64,000 nucleotides of DNA from Bacteroidota bacterium (GTDB taxonomy: Bacteria > Bacteroidota > Bacteroidia > CAIKAF01), in assembly GCA_016866335.1 (NCBI GenBank), contig VGMT01000005.1, positions 1-64,000 on the forward strand, read 5' to 3'. The position numbers were made by a program, and so were the translations under genes. This document shows, in pieces, positions 42,380-51,692 of this stretch (within the stretch, counting starts at the first letter, position 1; the number at the start of each line of letters is the position of its first letter). The notes beneath the pieces were generated by a model that saw only the letters and a program-made list of their open reading frames with translations, did no database searches and was not told the DNA's origin.

Positions 42380-43585
42380 GTGAACGACCCCAAACCTGTA
42401 TCTGTTGCGGTTTTGTCTTTGTTCTCGCATGCCCTGTACTCAGACAAAATAAAAGTCATCGGCGGAGCAGAGCGTAGGGCTTATTATTGGTTGCGTCTGT
42501 TGCAGGAATCAGGCTTTTCGGTTTCGGCGGTTTTGGCTCATCAAGAATCTATTGCCAAAGATTTTAAATCCCGCTTAAGCGCCCCTTGGCCCTTGTATGA
42601 AAATCCCAAATACAGGTTTGACGGGCATATTGTTCGAGCAAAAGGGGCCGGCTCTGGCCTGATGCCGCGCCTTAGAGACAAGATCTTTTCGCTTTTAAAC
42701 AGACCTCTTCCCAATGCTGCAGAACAAAATGCCCGGTTGGGCACTGCGGTGTACCATCGTATTGAGGCGGATGCCTACCTGGCTTTTGGATTGACCAATG
42801 CCGCCAACGAACTGGCACGATTTTGTGCGGCACAGGGCAAGCAATTTATTGTCAGTATTGCCCATGAGGTGGATTTCGATTTTTTAGAGCAGCCCGAAGG
42901 AAAAGACGCTTACGACAGCAAACGGGAACTGAAAGCAGAAACCTTGGCTTTGGCAACCTTTGTCGTGGCTCAAACACCTGCACAGGCCCAAACACTAAAG
43001 CAGATTGGCCTTCCTAGTTCAAAAATCAAGCTTGTTCTTAACCCCATCCCGGTATTGGCATTGGCAGAGCAAAACCAAGGGAAACGGGTGTTGTGGATTG
43101 GTAAATCAGATGCCAATAAAAACCCGAAGGCGGTGTTGGAGCTTTCGAAGCGCCTTCCTCAACTGGAATTTTGTTTGATTTTTGGGGGCGATTTTGATGC
43201 AAGGCAAGGCGCTGAATTTCAGGACCAAAAGAACATTCAGATTGTATCGGGGGTGCCTCCACACCGTATGCGCTCCTACTATTTGGATTCTTTTTGCTTG
43301 CTTTCAACGGCGTTTGCAGAGGGATTCCCCAACACCTTTCTGGAGGCCTGGGAAGCCGGCACCCCTGTCGCTTCGCTGCATGTGGACCCCGAAAACCTGC
43401 TCAGCCAAAATGGACTAGGGTTTATGGCTTCAGGAAATGCAGAAGCCCTTGCTGCGAAATTGATGGAATGGGCCCAATGTCCCGTTGCTACACAAGAAAT
43501 AGGACAAAGAGGCCGTAGGTACATTGAAACCCACCACAATCCAGAGCAGATTCGAATTCAATTGGAACAGATGTTTAAGGTTTGA
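42380..43585 (+). CDS. Glycosyltransferase family 4
   Basis: 401 residues, starting at GTG 42380. N-terminal SLFSHALYSDKIKVIGGAER carries the glycine-rich acceptor-domain loop. VLWIGKSDANKNPKAVLEL opens the donor domain, and FAEGFPNTFLEAWEAGTPVASLHVD holds the E-x7-E motif, extended by the uncommon SLHVDPENL. The next gene has the same architecture and shares WIGK.D.NKNPKA and PNTFLEA....P..SLHVDP, so the two are tandem paralogues. Their junction is TTGA. Confidence 0.9.
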   Translation: MNDPKPVSVAVLSLFSHALYSDKIKVIGGAERRAYYWLRLLQESGFSVSAVLAHQESIAKDFKSRLSAPWPLYENPKYRFDGHIVRAKGAGSGLMPRLRDKIFSLLNRPLPNAAEQNARLGTAVYHRIEADAYLAFGLTNAANELARFCAAQGKQFIVSIAHEVDFDFLEQPEGKDAYDSKRELKAETLALATFVVAQTPAQAQTLKQIGLPSSKIKLVLNPIPVLALAEQNQGKRVLWIGKSDANKNPKAVLELSKRLPQLEFCLIFGGDFDARQGAEFQDQKNIQIVSGVPPHRMRSYYLDSFCLLSTAFAEGFPNTFLEAWEAGTPVASLHVDPENLLSQNGLGFMASGNAEALAAKLMEWAQCPVATQEIGQRGRRYIETHHNPEQIRIQLEQMFKV

Positions 43586-44793
43586 GCCAAAGAGTCCACA
43601 TCGGCATCTATTCCCTGTTCGCTCAAAATGCATTGAGGTCTAGCCATGACCGGCTGGGTGGAGCCGAAAAGCGGAGTGTGTTGTTTGCAACCATGTTGGC
43701 CGAAGCGGGAATTCTGACAGGAATGCTCATGGCCGATCCCGGGTATTTTGGACGGATGAGCCAAACTAAATCAGGCATAGTGCCCTTGTACCACCCAAAG
43801 TATGGGCTAAGAACCCAAGGCATTCAAGTACGAAAACCGGTTTTTCGGTCCAGCCTTTGGGCCAAACTGCAAGATAAATTAAGAAATACGATTGGCCTAC
43901 CGATAATGAACACCCCTGAAAAGGCTAAAAAGGCCGCATTTGCCCCTTTTTACAAGGCAGGAGCAAGCCTTTGGGTAGGCTTGTCTTTGAACGATTCCAT
44001 GTTGGAATTGGCAGAATTTTGCCAAGAAGCCGAAAGTACATTTTTATTGGGTTTAGCAGGAAATGTAGATTTGGATTTCATCTTTGAGCCCAATGGGCGA
44101 GACATGTACGGGGCCAGTCGGGAAAAAAAGAGGAAAACCATGGAATTGGCATCTGCGGTTTTGGTTCAAAATCGGTTTCAAGAGCAAACCCTTAGGTACT
44201 GTTTCCCCGCTAAACCCATATATGCATTGCCCAATCCCATTGTGGTTCCGAATGTGTTTAGGGAACCTCCTTTACGGTCGGGCGCTCTTTGGATTGGTAA
44301 AATGGATTCCAACAAAAACCCCAAGGCTTTGCTTCGCCTTGCTGCAAAATTGCCTCAGCTAACCATCAGCATGATTGCCAACCCGGCGGAACTTGAATTG
44401 GAACAGGAGGTGCTTCAAAATTTGCCGCCCAACATTCAGCTAATTCGCTCCGTTCCCTATAAAGAAACCCAGGCATTGATGGCCAAGGCACAGGTGCATT
44501 TGAGCACCTCATTCCAAGAAGGGTTCCCCAACACCTTTTTGGAGGCGGCTGTGGCAAAAACGCCTACGGTTTCTTTGCATGTGGATCCCGACGGTCGAAT
44601 GAAAGAAGGCCTATTTGGCTTTTGTGCCAACGGAGACGAAGACCTCTATGCCGAGCTGGTTTCTCTTGCCCTTCAGCGAAGCCAGCAGGTAGAATCTATG
44701 ATGGATGCCAGCTGGAACCATGTTCAGGAAAACCATGCCTACGAACGCATAAAACAGCGCTGGATTGAAACTGTTAAAACCCTAACCCAATAG
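43582..44793 (+). CDS. Glycosyltransferase family 4
   Basis: 403 residues, the tandem paralogue of the preceding GT4. IGIYSLFAQNALRSSHDRLG then GAEKRSVLFATML at the N-terminus, ALWIGKMDSNKNPKALLRL in the middle and FQEGFPNTFLEAAVAKTPTVSLHVD at the end. No ATG lies near the start. TTG 43582 overlaps the previous stop (TTGA) and gives a normal N-terminus, so translational coupling is likely. AsnB follows 4 bp after its stop. Confidence 0.9.
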   Translation: MSQRVHIGIYSLFAQNALRSSHDRLGGAEKRSVLFATMLAEAGILTGMLMADPGYFGRMSQTKSGIVPLYHPKYGLRTQGIQVRKPVFRSSLWAKLQDKLRNTIGLPIMNTPEKAKKAAFAPFYKAGASLWVGLSLNDSMLELAEFCQEAESTFLLGLAGNVDLDFIFEPNGRDMYGASREKKRKTMELASAVLVQNRFQEQTLRYCFPAKPIYALPNPIVVPNVFREPPLRSGALWIGKMDSNKNPKALLRLAAKLPQLTISMIANPAELELEQEVLQNLPPNIQLIRSVPYKETQALMAKAQVHLSTSFQEGFPNTFLEAAVAKTPTVSLHVDPDGRMKEGLFGFCANGDEDLYAELVSLALQRSQQVESMMDASWNHVQENHAYERIKQRWIETVKTLTQ

Positions 44794-44797
44794 CCTT

Positions 44798-46687
44798 ATG
44801 TGTGGAATAGCAGGAATAGTATGGCCCGGAAAATCCCCCATTCCTTTTGTGGAAACGGCCTTAGCGATGCAACGGCACCGAGGGCCCGATGGAGAAGGGC
44901 ATTTGGTTGTTGGAGATACCGCCTTGGTTCACAGCCGGCTTTCTATATTGGATTTAAAGGGGGGGCAGCAACCGATGGAATCTGCCCGTTTCGCGGTGGT
45001 GTTTAATGGAGAGATTTACAATTACCTTGAGCTTAAAAAGGAATTGGAGTCCAAAGGGTTAAGGTTCCAAACAAATTCAGACACCGAAGTGATTCTTTTG
45101 GGATTTGAGCAATGGGGACTTAACCTGTTTGGCAGGCTTCGAGGTATGTTTGCCTTGGCCATCACCAATAAAAAAACAGGCCGGCTGACCTTGGCAAGGG
45201 ATCCGTTCGGAATAAAGCCCCTGCATTATTTTGCACCCTCAACCGGCTTTGCCTTTTCCAGCGAAATTCGAACCTTATCCACCTGTTTTGGTTCCCTAAT
45301 TTCGATTGATCCACAGGCCGTTTACGCTTTTTTAAACCTGCAGTTTGTTCCCAGTCCGTTCAGTATTTTTAAAGAAATTAAAAAACTGGAGGCCGGGCAG
45401 TTTTTGGAGGTTTCTTCCCAGGGGCAAATCGAAAATTCCGGTTTTTTCTTTACCCTATCTGAACCGAGCAGTACTCTTCGGCCAAGCGACCTGAGCTATG
45501 AGGAAGCATTGAAACAAACCGCACATGTAATTCGTGAATCTGTTCAAGCACACATGTTGGCAGATGTGGAAGTGGGTACTTTTTTGTCGGGAGGCATAGA
45601 TTCAACCTTGATTACCCGCTATGCTACGGAGGTTTCACCGGGGCAAATTAACAGTTTTTCCATTGGGTTTTCTGCCAAGGGCTACGATGAATCTGCCTAT
45701 GCTCAAGCGGCAGCATTGAAGTTGGGAACCCGGCACCACCAATGGACGGTAGATGGCATTTCAGAATGGGATGTTCAGGAGATGGTTCGGGCCTACGGCG
45801 AGCCTTTTGGCGACAGTTCGGCCATACCGACCTATTTGGTTTCAAAGCTGGCTGCCCAGCATGTAAAGGTCGCCTTGACGGGCGACGGGGGCGACGAATT
45901 GTTCTTCGGTTATCAGCGGTATGGGGCTTGGTGGCAAAAAGTACAGCGTTTCTCAGATCATTCTGCCCTGAAAAAAACCTATGTGAAATCGATGCGCAGG
46001 ATATTCCCCGCACGGTATGGCCCTATGTCGGGCGAACCCCGGCCAAACCTATGGATTAAAAGCATTCAATTGCTGGGTCAACAGGACCTGAATCAATGGA
46101 TATCGGAACCCTTAAGCCCAAGCTTATTCGAGGTGTTCAAAAACATGGAACGTTTTTTTGATAAACAGCAGCACCGAAACCCGATGGATATTGCTCGTTG
46201 GGCCGAATTGAGGTATTACTTAAGGGAGGATATTTTAACCAAAGTGGACATTGCTTCCATGCGCAACAGCTTAGAAACCCGCCCCCCATTGGTGGACCCC
46301 AAAATTTGGGATTGGGCCAAACAATTGCCACAAGAATGCCTGTTTTCTGTTGAATCTGCACCCTTTGGATTTACAGGGAAACGCATAATTAAAGACCTTT
46401 TAGCGGACATGTTTCCTGAAGATTTTATTCATCGCCCCAAAATGGGTTTTGGAATTCCAATGCAGGAATGGATCAATGAAGGGCCACTGACCGCTCTATT
46501 TATGTCGTCTTTGCATGATTCAGGCAGCGGGTTGAAAGATTGGTTGGACCTGAACCAGGTTAAAATTTGGCATGAAACGCAGAAAAAATCAGGCCGTTTT
46601 GATGTTTCAGGTCAATGGGGTTTGCTTGTGCTTTCAGTATGGCTAAACCAATACAGTTCAAGTTCGGCACCTTCGTTTTATTCCTAA
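44798..46687 (+). CDS. asnB: Asparagine synthase type amidotransferase, second copy
   Basis: 629 residues with the class II glutaminase start MCGIAGIVWPG (Cys2), QRHRGPDGEG, HSRLSILDLKGG, VFNGEIYNY, the synthase P-loop FLSGGIDST at about residue 264 and LTGDGGDELFFGYQRY. It is a true homologue of the copy at 9275 but not a recent duplicate. Lying in the middle of a GT run it may amidate a uronic acid or other sugar rather than make free asparagine, although both enzymes would look alike. It is 4 bp after the GT4 and 12 bp before a GT2. Confidence 0.88.
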   Translation: MCGIAGIVWPGKSPIPFVETALAMQRHRGPDGEGHLVVGDTALVHSRLSILDLKGGQQPMESARFAVVFNGEIYNYLELKKELESKGLRFQTNSDTEVILLGFEQWGLNLFGRLRGMFALAITNKKTGRLTLARDPFGIKPLHYFAPSTGFAFSSEIRTLSTCFGSLISIDPQAVYAFLNLQFVPSPFSIFKEIKKLEAGQFLEVSSQGQIENSGFFFTLSEPSSTLRPSDLSYEEALKQTAHVIRESVQAHMLADVEVGTFLSGGIDSTLITRYATEVSPGQINSFSIGFSAKGYDESAYAQAAALKLGTRHHQWTVDGISEWDVQEMVRAYGEPFGDSSAIPTYLVSKLAAQHVKVALTGDGGDELFFGYQRYGAWWQKVQRFSDHSALKKTYVKSMRRIFPARYGPMSGEPRPNLWIKSIQLLGQQDLNQWISEPLSPSLFEVFKNMERFFDKQQHRNPMDIARWAELRYYLREDILTKVDIASMRNSLETRPPLVDPKIWDWAKQLPQECLFSVESAPFGFTGKRIIKDLLADMFPEDFIHRPKMGFGIPMQEWINEGPLTALFMSSLHDSGSGLKDWLDLNQVKIWHETQKKSGRFDVSGQWGLLVLSVWLNQYSSSSAPSFYS

Positions 46688-46699
46688 GCCTTCCCCAAA

Positions 46700-47638
46700 A
46701 TGATTGCTGTTTCTGTTGTGGTTCTTTGTTTTAACCAATCTGAGTTTATATTGGATTGCCTCAGGGGCATTGCTCAGCAGAAGGGCGATTTCCAAATGGA
46801 ATTGATCATTAGCGATGATGCCTCAACCGACAATACTCCTGAACTCATTCAGAATTGGGCTCAGGAGTATTTTCCGCAAGCCCGCCTGTTATTTAGGAGG
46901 AAAAATGGGGGTGTAGCATTCAATTGGCTAGACACCATTTCCCTGGCCACAGGAAAATACATTGCTTTGTGCGAAGGCGATGATTTTTGGACAGACCCAA
47001 ACAAGCTGCAACGTCAAATTCAAGCATTGGAATACCAGCCTGACGCCAGCCTATGCTGGCATGAGGTTGAGGTGTTGGAGCTAGGGGTCATCCGCAGATA
47101 CCCCTATGCACCACTAAATATGGAAAGGTCGGGCATTAAGGAGGCCATATTAGATCATTCCATCCCAACTTGCAGCATGGTTTTCAAGAACCTATCGCCA
47201 TGGAATTGGCCCAATTTCTTTTTTAAGGCCTTCAGCATTGATGTATTGGTTCAATTTCACATTCTAAGCCAGGGTGATGCCATTAAACTAGAGGGAAAGT
47301 TGGCCGTGTACCGGCAGCATCCGGGGGGGGTATCGAAACAGAAAAACAGATTTTGGTTGGCTGCGTTGAACCGAATGGAAATGCTAAGGAAATTCGATGT
47401 ACATACCCAAGGCAAGTACAGGCCCTTTATTCAATCGTATATTTTGCGTCAAGCAACCCTACTCTGGAAGTTTCCCGAACTCCCTTGGTTTAGCTTGCGC
47501 CGATATCACCTAGCCCAGTTCCTTTGGTTTGCCCAGAAGCCAGCCAGCTGGAAAGAAAAAAAGGCATGGTTTTATACCCTGTTTTTACCTAAAATCTACG
47601 AAAGATATTTGCTATGGAGGCAATCCACAAGCCATTAG
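46700..47638 (+). CDS. Glycosyltransferase family 2
   Basis: 312 residues with VSVVVLCFNQSEFILDCLRG, LIISDDASTDNTPELI, and ALCEGDDFWTDPNKLQRQI, a GT2 subgroup that uses EGDD for the metal site. The middle (LDHSIPTCSMVFKNL, KLEGKLAVYRQHPGGV) is also typical. The C-terminal 80 residues are basic and aromatic (FSLRRYHLAQFLWF, KEKKAWFYTLFLPK), suggesting membrane attachment. It overlaps the next gene by 25 bases. Confidence 0.9.
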   Translation: MIAVSVVVLCFNQSEFILDCLRGIAQQKGDFQMELIISDDASTDNTPELIQNWAQEYFPQARLLFRRKNGGVAFNWLDTISLATGKYIALCEGDDFWTDPNKLQRQIQALEYQPDASLCWHEVEVLELGVIRRYPYAPLNMERSGIKEAILDHSIPTCSMVFKNLSPWNWPNFFFKAFSIDVLVQFHILSQGDAIKLEGKLAVYRQHPGGVSKQKNRFWLAALNRMEMLRKFDVHTQGKYRPFIQSYILRQATLLWKFPELPWFSLRRYHLAQFLWFAQKPASWKEKKAWFYTLFLPKIYERYLLWRQSTSH

Positions 47639-48537
47639 CAGGTCAGCGCTTTGCTTTGGTAGGGGGCAGTGGGTTTATTGGGCTTGCTTTAGCCCAAAGG
47701 CTTAAAAGCCAAGGGGCAGAATGCCTGTTGATTGATCCTTGCGAGCCTGCATTCAAAACGGGTTGTACTTGGGTATCGGTTCCATCTGACAGGAAGGCTT
47801 GGTCGGAGGTCCTCAACCCCGTCGATGTATGCATCTATTTGCAATGCTCAACCCTGCCTAAATCCTCATTCCACAATCCCATGTTGGAATTGCAAGGGAA
47901 CGAAAGGCCCCTTTTGGAATTGCTGCCCTTGTTGCTGGAAAACCAAATTAAATTGGTCTATTTTTCGAGTGGAGGGGCGATTTACGGAGAAATTGAAAGG
48001 GGGCAAGCCGATGAAGACCAACCCCTAAAACCAATAAGCCCCTATGGGGTTGGGAAGAAAAATGCAGAGGCCTGGGTCGATTGGTTTTGTTTACAAGGCT
48101 TATCTGCCTTGGTTATCCGGCCTTCTACCGTATATGGTTTGGGGCAAGGAGAGCGCAGCACCCAAGGTGTTGTGCTGGCGATGCTGCATTCAGCAAAAAG
48201 GCGGCAATCCTTTGGTTTGCAGGGTGGCGGAGAACAGATTAAGGACTTTTTATTTTTGGATGACCTGGTTGATTTTGTTGAACTGGCCTTAGAAAAAAAA
48301 CTGCAGGGAATCTACAATGTAAGCTCAGGGGAAGCAGTATCACTGAAGACCGTTCTTGAATTGGTTGAAAAAAACACCGGGATACCATTGAAAATACATG
48401 ACCACCCCTTACATCCCTCGGATGTCAGGCGCATGAGTTTAAATTCACGAAAAGCGAAAGGGGTAGGCTGGAAGGCGAAAACAACCTTGGAGGAGGGAGT
48501 AAAAATGCTATGGAAGGGAATTCTGGAAAGAGACTGA
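47614..48537 (+). CDS. NAD-dependent epimerase/dehydratase (extended SDR)
   Basis: 307 residues. Rossmann loop LVGGSGFIGLALA, active-site serine region YFSSGGAIYGE, catalytic SPYGVGKKNAEAW (Tyr and Lys present), then RPSTVYGLGQGER and KDFLFLDDLVDFVELAL. It is a sugar-nucleotide epimerase or dehydratase by family, and the substrate cannot be told. Its start lies 25 bases inside the preceding GT2 and its end overlaps the following GT4 by 28 bases, which is unusual packing even for this cluster. A start at ATG 47614 is the only one that keeps the first beta strand. Confidence 0.87.
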   Translation: MEAIHKPLAGQRFALVGGSGFIGLALAQRLKSQGAECLLIDPCEPAFKTGCTWVSVPSDRKAWSEVLNPVDVCIYLQCSTLPKSSFHNPMLELQGNERPLLELLPLLLENQIKLVYFSSGGAIYGEIERGQADEDQPLKPISPYGVGKKNAEAWVDWFCLQGLSALVIRPSTVYGLGQGERSTQGVVLAMLHSAKRRQSFGLQGGGEQIKDFLFLDDLVDFVELALEKKLQGIYNVSSGEAVSLKTVLELVEKNTGIPLKIHDHPLHPSDVRRMSLNSRKAKGVGWKAKTTLEEGVKMLWKGILERD

Positions 48538-49754
48538 AGCCAGGTGTTTTGTATTTGGTCAACGACCTTCAGGCCGGGGGGGCTGAAATGTTTTTAAAGC
48601 GGCTGGGAGAGGGCCTAAGCAAGCATTTCCAACCCTTTATCGGAATTCTAGACAAACAGAATTCACAAGATGAGTTTAGCCAATTTTTCTTTGAAGGAGG
48701 CTGTTGGACGGAGTTCCCATTGTACCGTTATAATGAAGAATCTCTGAGGAATTGGTTGTATTGGAAAGCAAACGCAGCGATGGGTTTGTTTGGAAAGAAG
48801 ATGGTGTATGAGGAATTAAGGAAAGGGGATGAAGAAAAGGTGTGGCGGCAACGAATTAAAACGCACAACATAGTTTTGGTCAACAGCAACAGTGCAGCGA
48901 CAGATGCTTTTGTTGCAAAGAAAATAAAACCCAATATTAATCTACCTTGGGTAATGACCCAACATAGTTCATACAATAAAGTACGCTGGAATAAATATTC
49001 CTCCGAACTCGAATTTATTGAACAAGTTTCGGCAGTTTTAAGATTGCCCGAGGCCATTCTATATACGGCCGAGGAAAATCTAGAAATTTATCAGCATGTT
49101 GCACTTTCCCCGCACACCCGAATCAAAAAGATTTATTTGGGGCATGAGCCTGACCCAGATGTTCCAGAAAAAGCCCTGCAAACCCAACCGTTAAAACTGT
49201 CCATGATGGCCAGGGGAATTCCTGAAAAAGGCTGGGAACAAGCCCTAAAAGCCGTTGAAATTTTGAATGCCGATGCAATTCAGGTTGAGTTTCAAGCCAT
49301 TTATGCCCCCAGCGAATACATGGACGCCCTCCAAGATAAGTACGCGCATGTGCAGGGTATTCATTGGCGGGGTTATGTTCCAAATCCTGCTTCTATTTTG
49401 GCGGAGTCTCATGCCACGCTGCTGCCTTCCTATTTTCAAGAAAGCCTCCCCTATGCCGTTACCGAAAGTTTGGCCTATGGAACACCCGTTATTACCTTGC
49501 CTGTGGCCGAAATTCCCATGATGTTGAAAACGGATTTGGGCTTGGCGGGGCAACTTTTGCAGGCCGATTCAAACGGGACAGCGAATATCCATAGTTTGGT
49601 AAAGGCCATTCAACGCTACATAGACAACCCAGAGCAATGCAGGGAACACAGCACGCGCGCCCGCCAGGCTTTCGCCGAAAAGTTTAGCTTGCAAACCTGC
49701 CTGAACGAATACAAAGCGGTTTTCGATGCATTAACTCAAGCTACACCTGCCTGA
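48510..49754 (+). CDS. Glycosyltransferase family 4
   Basis: 414 residues. YLVNDLQAGGAEMFLKRL is the acceptor loop, MTQHSSYNKVRW lies in the middle, KLSMMARGIPEKGWEQALKA opens the donor domain, and FQESLPYAVTESLAYGTPVI carries the E-x7-E motif. The sequence from 48650 to 49100 is noticeably AT-richer than the rest of the gene. It overlaps the SDR gene by 28 bases. The stop shares a base with the next start (TGATG). Confidence 0.9.
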   Translation: MEGNSGKRLKPGVLYLVNDLQAGGAEMFLKRLGEGLSKHFQPFIGILDKQNSQDEFSQFFFEGGCWTEFPLYRYNEESLRNWLYWKANAAMGLFGKKMVYEELRKGDEEKVWRQRIKTHNIVLVNSNSAATDAFVAKKIKPNINLPWVMTQHSSYNKVRWNKYSSELEFIEQVSAVLRLPEAILYTAEENLEIYQHVALSPHTRIKKIYLGHEPDPDVPEKALQTQPLKLSMMARGIPEKGWEQALKAVEILNADAIQVEFQAIYAPSEYMDALQDKYAHVQGIHWRGYVPNPASILAESHATLLPSYFQESLPYAVTESLAYGTPVITLPVAEIPMMLKTDLGLAGQLLQADSNGTANIHSLVKAIQRYIDNPEQCREHSTRARQAFAEKFSLQTCLNEYKAVFDALTQATPA

Positions 49755-50668
49755 TGCATAGCACAGTTGGGCCTGAAATTTGCCTGGTTTTAACTTGCTT
49801 TAAAGAGGCGGAATTGCTCAACCGTGCAGTTGATTCAATCTTGGCGCAAACCAACCCACACTTCAAAACGCTTATAGTATTTGATGCTGGCGACGAAGCC
49901 ACTCAAAATCTGGCACGCAAACATGCCCGTGAGCACGGATTTCAGTTGATTGAACATTCACAGAACCAAGGCCTGTCGGCCGCCCGGAACACTGGATTTG
50001 CTCATGCGGCAGATTGGGTTATGCCCCTTGATGCGGACGACGCCTTACCCTCGACGGCGGTGGCAGACCTGCGGGCAGCCATTCATCGCTTCCCAGAATC
50101 CGATTTTTTCTTTGGAAATTACAGGATCGTACGCAGCGAAACCGATCAGCAGAGCACCGATTGCAGTTCAATTGCCGAGGGCGAACAGCATGGTGGAACC
50201 CTAAATCCATTCAAACTTACGGAGCACTGGTCTTTGTTGGGAACAAGCCCCTGCCGTAAAAAGGTATGGGAATCTGTGGGGGGCTATGATTTAGCTTTTA
50301 CCAATACCGTCCAAGACCTTGATTTTTGGAGAAGGGTGTTGTTGAGTGGAGCTCAGGGACGTTGGATAAATCGAGAAATGTACCATTGGTATAGAACTGA
50401 AACGGGAATGAACGCTTCCGTCAAAGAAGAAGATTTGTTGCCTTTGCGGATAAAAAGTTTGCCTTTTTACGAAAAATTCAACCCTGCGCTTGCCAAACAT
50501 TATGCCGATTACTTGTATAGGTATTTCAGCCATAAACGGCTTCGTGAACCCCTTGTCGGCTTACTGAAGGCACATCCCCATTTGTTTAATATTCAAGAAA
50601 GGGTTTTGGCCTATGCCATGCCTGTAAAGCCTCTGTATTCCTTGCTTTATCGTTTGTTTAAGCATTAA
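49754..50668 (+). CDS. Glycosyltransferase family 2
   Basis: 304 residues with EICLVLTCFKEAELLNRAVD, LIVFDAGDEATQNLA, GLSAARNTGFAHAADWVMPL then DADDAL (the DxD site), and a second half with LLGTSPCRKKVWESVGGYDL and TNTVQDLDFWRRVLLSG. The AARNxG...PLDADD and GGYD motifs define the common O-antigen GT2 type also seen at 55903. It starts in the stop of the GT4 gene. Confidence 0.9.
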   Translation: MHSTVGPEICLVLTCFKEAELLNRAVDSILAQTNPHFKTLIVFDAGDEATQNLARKHAREHGFQLIEHSQNQGLSAARNTGFAHAADWVMPLDADDALPSTAVADLRAAIHRFPESDFFFGNYRIVRSETDQQSTDCSSIAEGEQHGGTLNPFKLTEHWSLLGTSPCRKKVWESVGGYDLAFTNTVQDLDFWRRVLLSGAQGRWINREMYHWYRTETGMNASVKEEDLLPLRIKSLPFYEKFNPALAKHYADYLYRYFSHKRLREPLVGLLKAHPHLFNIQERVLAYAMPVKPLYSLLYRLFKH

Positions 50669-50693
50669 CTACGGCCAGGAAAGCAAGAAACCC

Positions 50694-51692
50694 ATGCAAG
50701 GCTATCCCAAAATATCTTTGGTAACCCCCTCCTTCAATCAAGGAAAATACCTGGAACAGACCATAGATTCGGTGCTAAATCAAGGTTACCCCGCCCTTGA
50801 ATACATGGTAATGGACGGAGGAAGTGCCGACGGAAGCCTAGACATCATAAAAAGGCATGCCGGGCACTTGCATGCCTGGGAGTCGGGGCCAGATGGGGGG
50901 CAAAGTCAAGCCATAAATAAGGGGTTGATGCGCAGCACGGGCGATCTGGTGGGCTGGTTAAATTCCGACGATTTTTTGGAGCCGGGAGCACTGTTTGCCT
51001 GGGCAGAAGCGTTTAAAAGTGCCCCCGAAGCCCTGGCGGTTTGCGGAAAAGTAAAGGTGTGGGACGAGGACCGTTTTTCTCACCTTCGGGAACCCTCATA
51101 CCTTGGCGAAACAAGAGCCGAAACCTTGTCAAAAGCAAACATCAATCAAGAGGGAACCCTTTTTAATGGCCCTCGCGTTAGAGCTCTAGGTGGGGTTCAC
51201 CCCGCATTTCAGTATGCCATGGATTTAGAATTGTGGTTTAGCCTATTGCTCGAATCCCCTGAAGCTCCACTACTTAAAATTGAAAATACGGTTTCGAATT
51301 TCAGACGCCACCCTCAGGCAAAATCGAGCATTCAAGCCCAAATGCCGGCAGGCAAGTCCAACATGTTTGCCGAACGGCTTCTTATTATACAGGCCTTGTC
51401 AGAAATTGGCAATCGGGATTCAAAGTCAGATTTGTTCTTAGCCGCAGGTCTAACAAAACCGTTCCCATATTCCTTAAGGGTTCCCGTTTTTGTTCCGCTT
51501 GCCCAAGAAATTACATCCGGCTTTGTTTTTCAACACAGCCTGTATTTAGAAGACATGGGTTCGAGCAAAGTTTTGCTCCGTTGGCTTTTAAGGAGCAAAA
51601 GGTCTTGGAACAAAGCCCAAATGTCAGACTACCGCTTTTTATTGAAAAAGGGTATCATCGACATTGTGTTTGGGCGCCCTTTAAAAGGTTGA
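50694..51692 (+). CDS. Glycosyltransferase family 2
   Basis: 332 residues with ISLVTPSFNQGKYLEQTIDS, YMVMDGGSADGSLDII, SGPDGGQSQAINKGL and GWLNSDDFLEPGALFAW. It is a close relative of the GT2 at 36885 in the first domain (the GQS..NKG..WLNSDD..EPGA string is shared). The second domain has INQEGTLFNGPRVRALGGVH and QYAMDLELWFSLLLE. Its stop overlaps the next start as TTGA. Confidence 0.91.
   Translation: MQGYPKISLVTPSFNQGKYLEQTIDSVLNQGYPALEYMVMDGGSADGSLDIIKRHAGHLHAWESGPDGGQSQAINKGLMRSTGDLVGWLNSDDFLEPGALFAWAEAFKSAPEALAVCGKVKVWDEDRFSHLREPSYLGETRAETLSKANINQEGTLFNGPRVRALGGVHPAFQYAMDLELWFSLLLESPEAPLLKIENTVSNFRRHPQAKSSIQAQMPAGKSNMFAERLLIIQALSEIGNRDSKSDLFLAAGLTKPFPYSLRVPVFVPLAQEITSGFVFQHSLYLEDMGSSKVLLRWLLRSKRSWNKAQMSDYRFLLKKGIIDIVFGRPLKG

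Noticed and set aside
51581-51688. GT61 start at ATG 51581
   Set aside because: These 36 codons lie inside the GT2 reading frame and look unlike the family. The TTGA-coupled TTG at 51689 is more credible.
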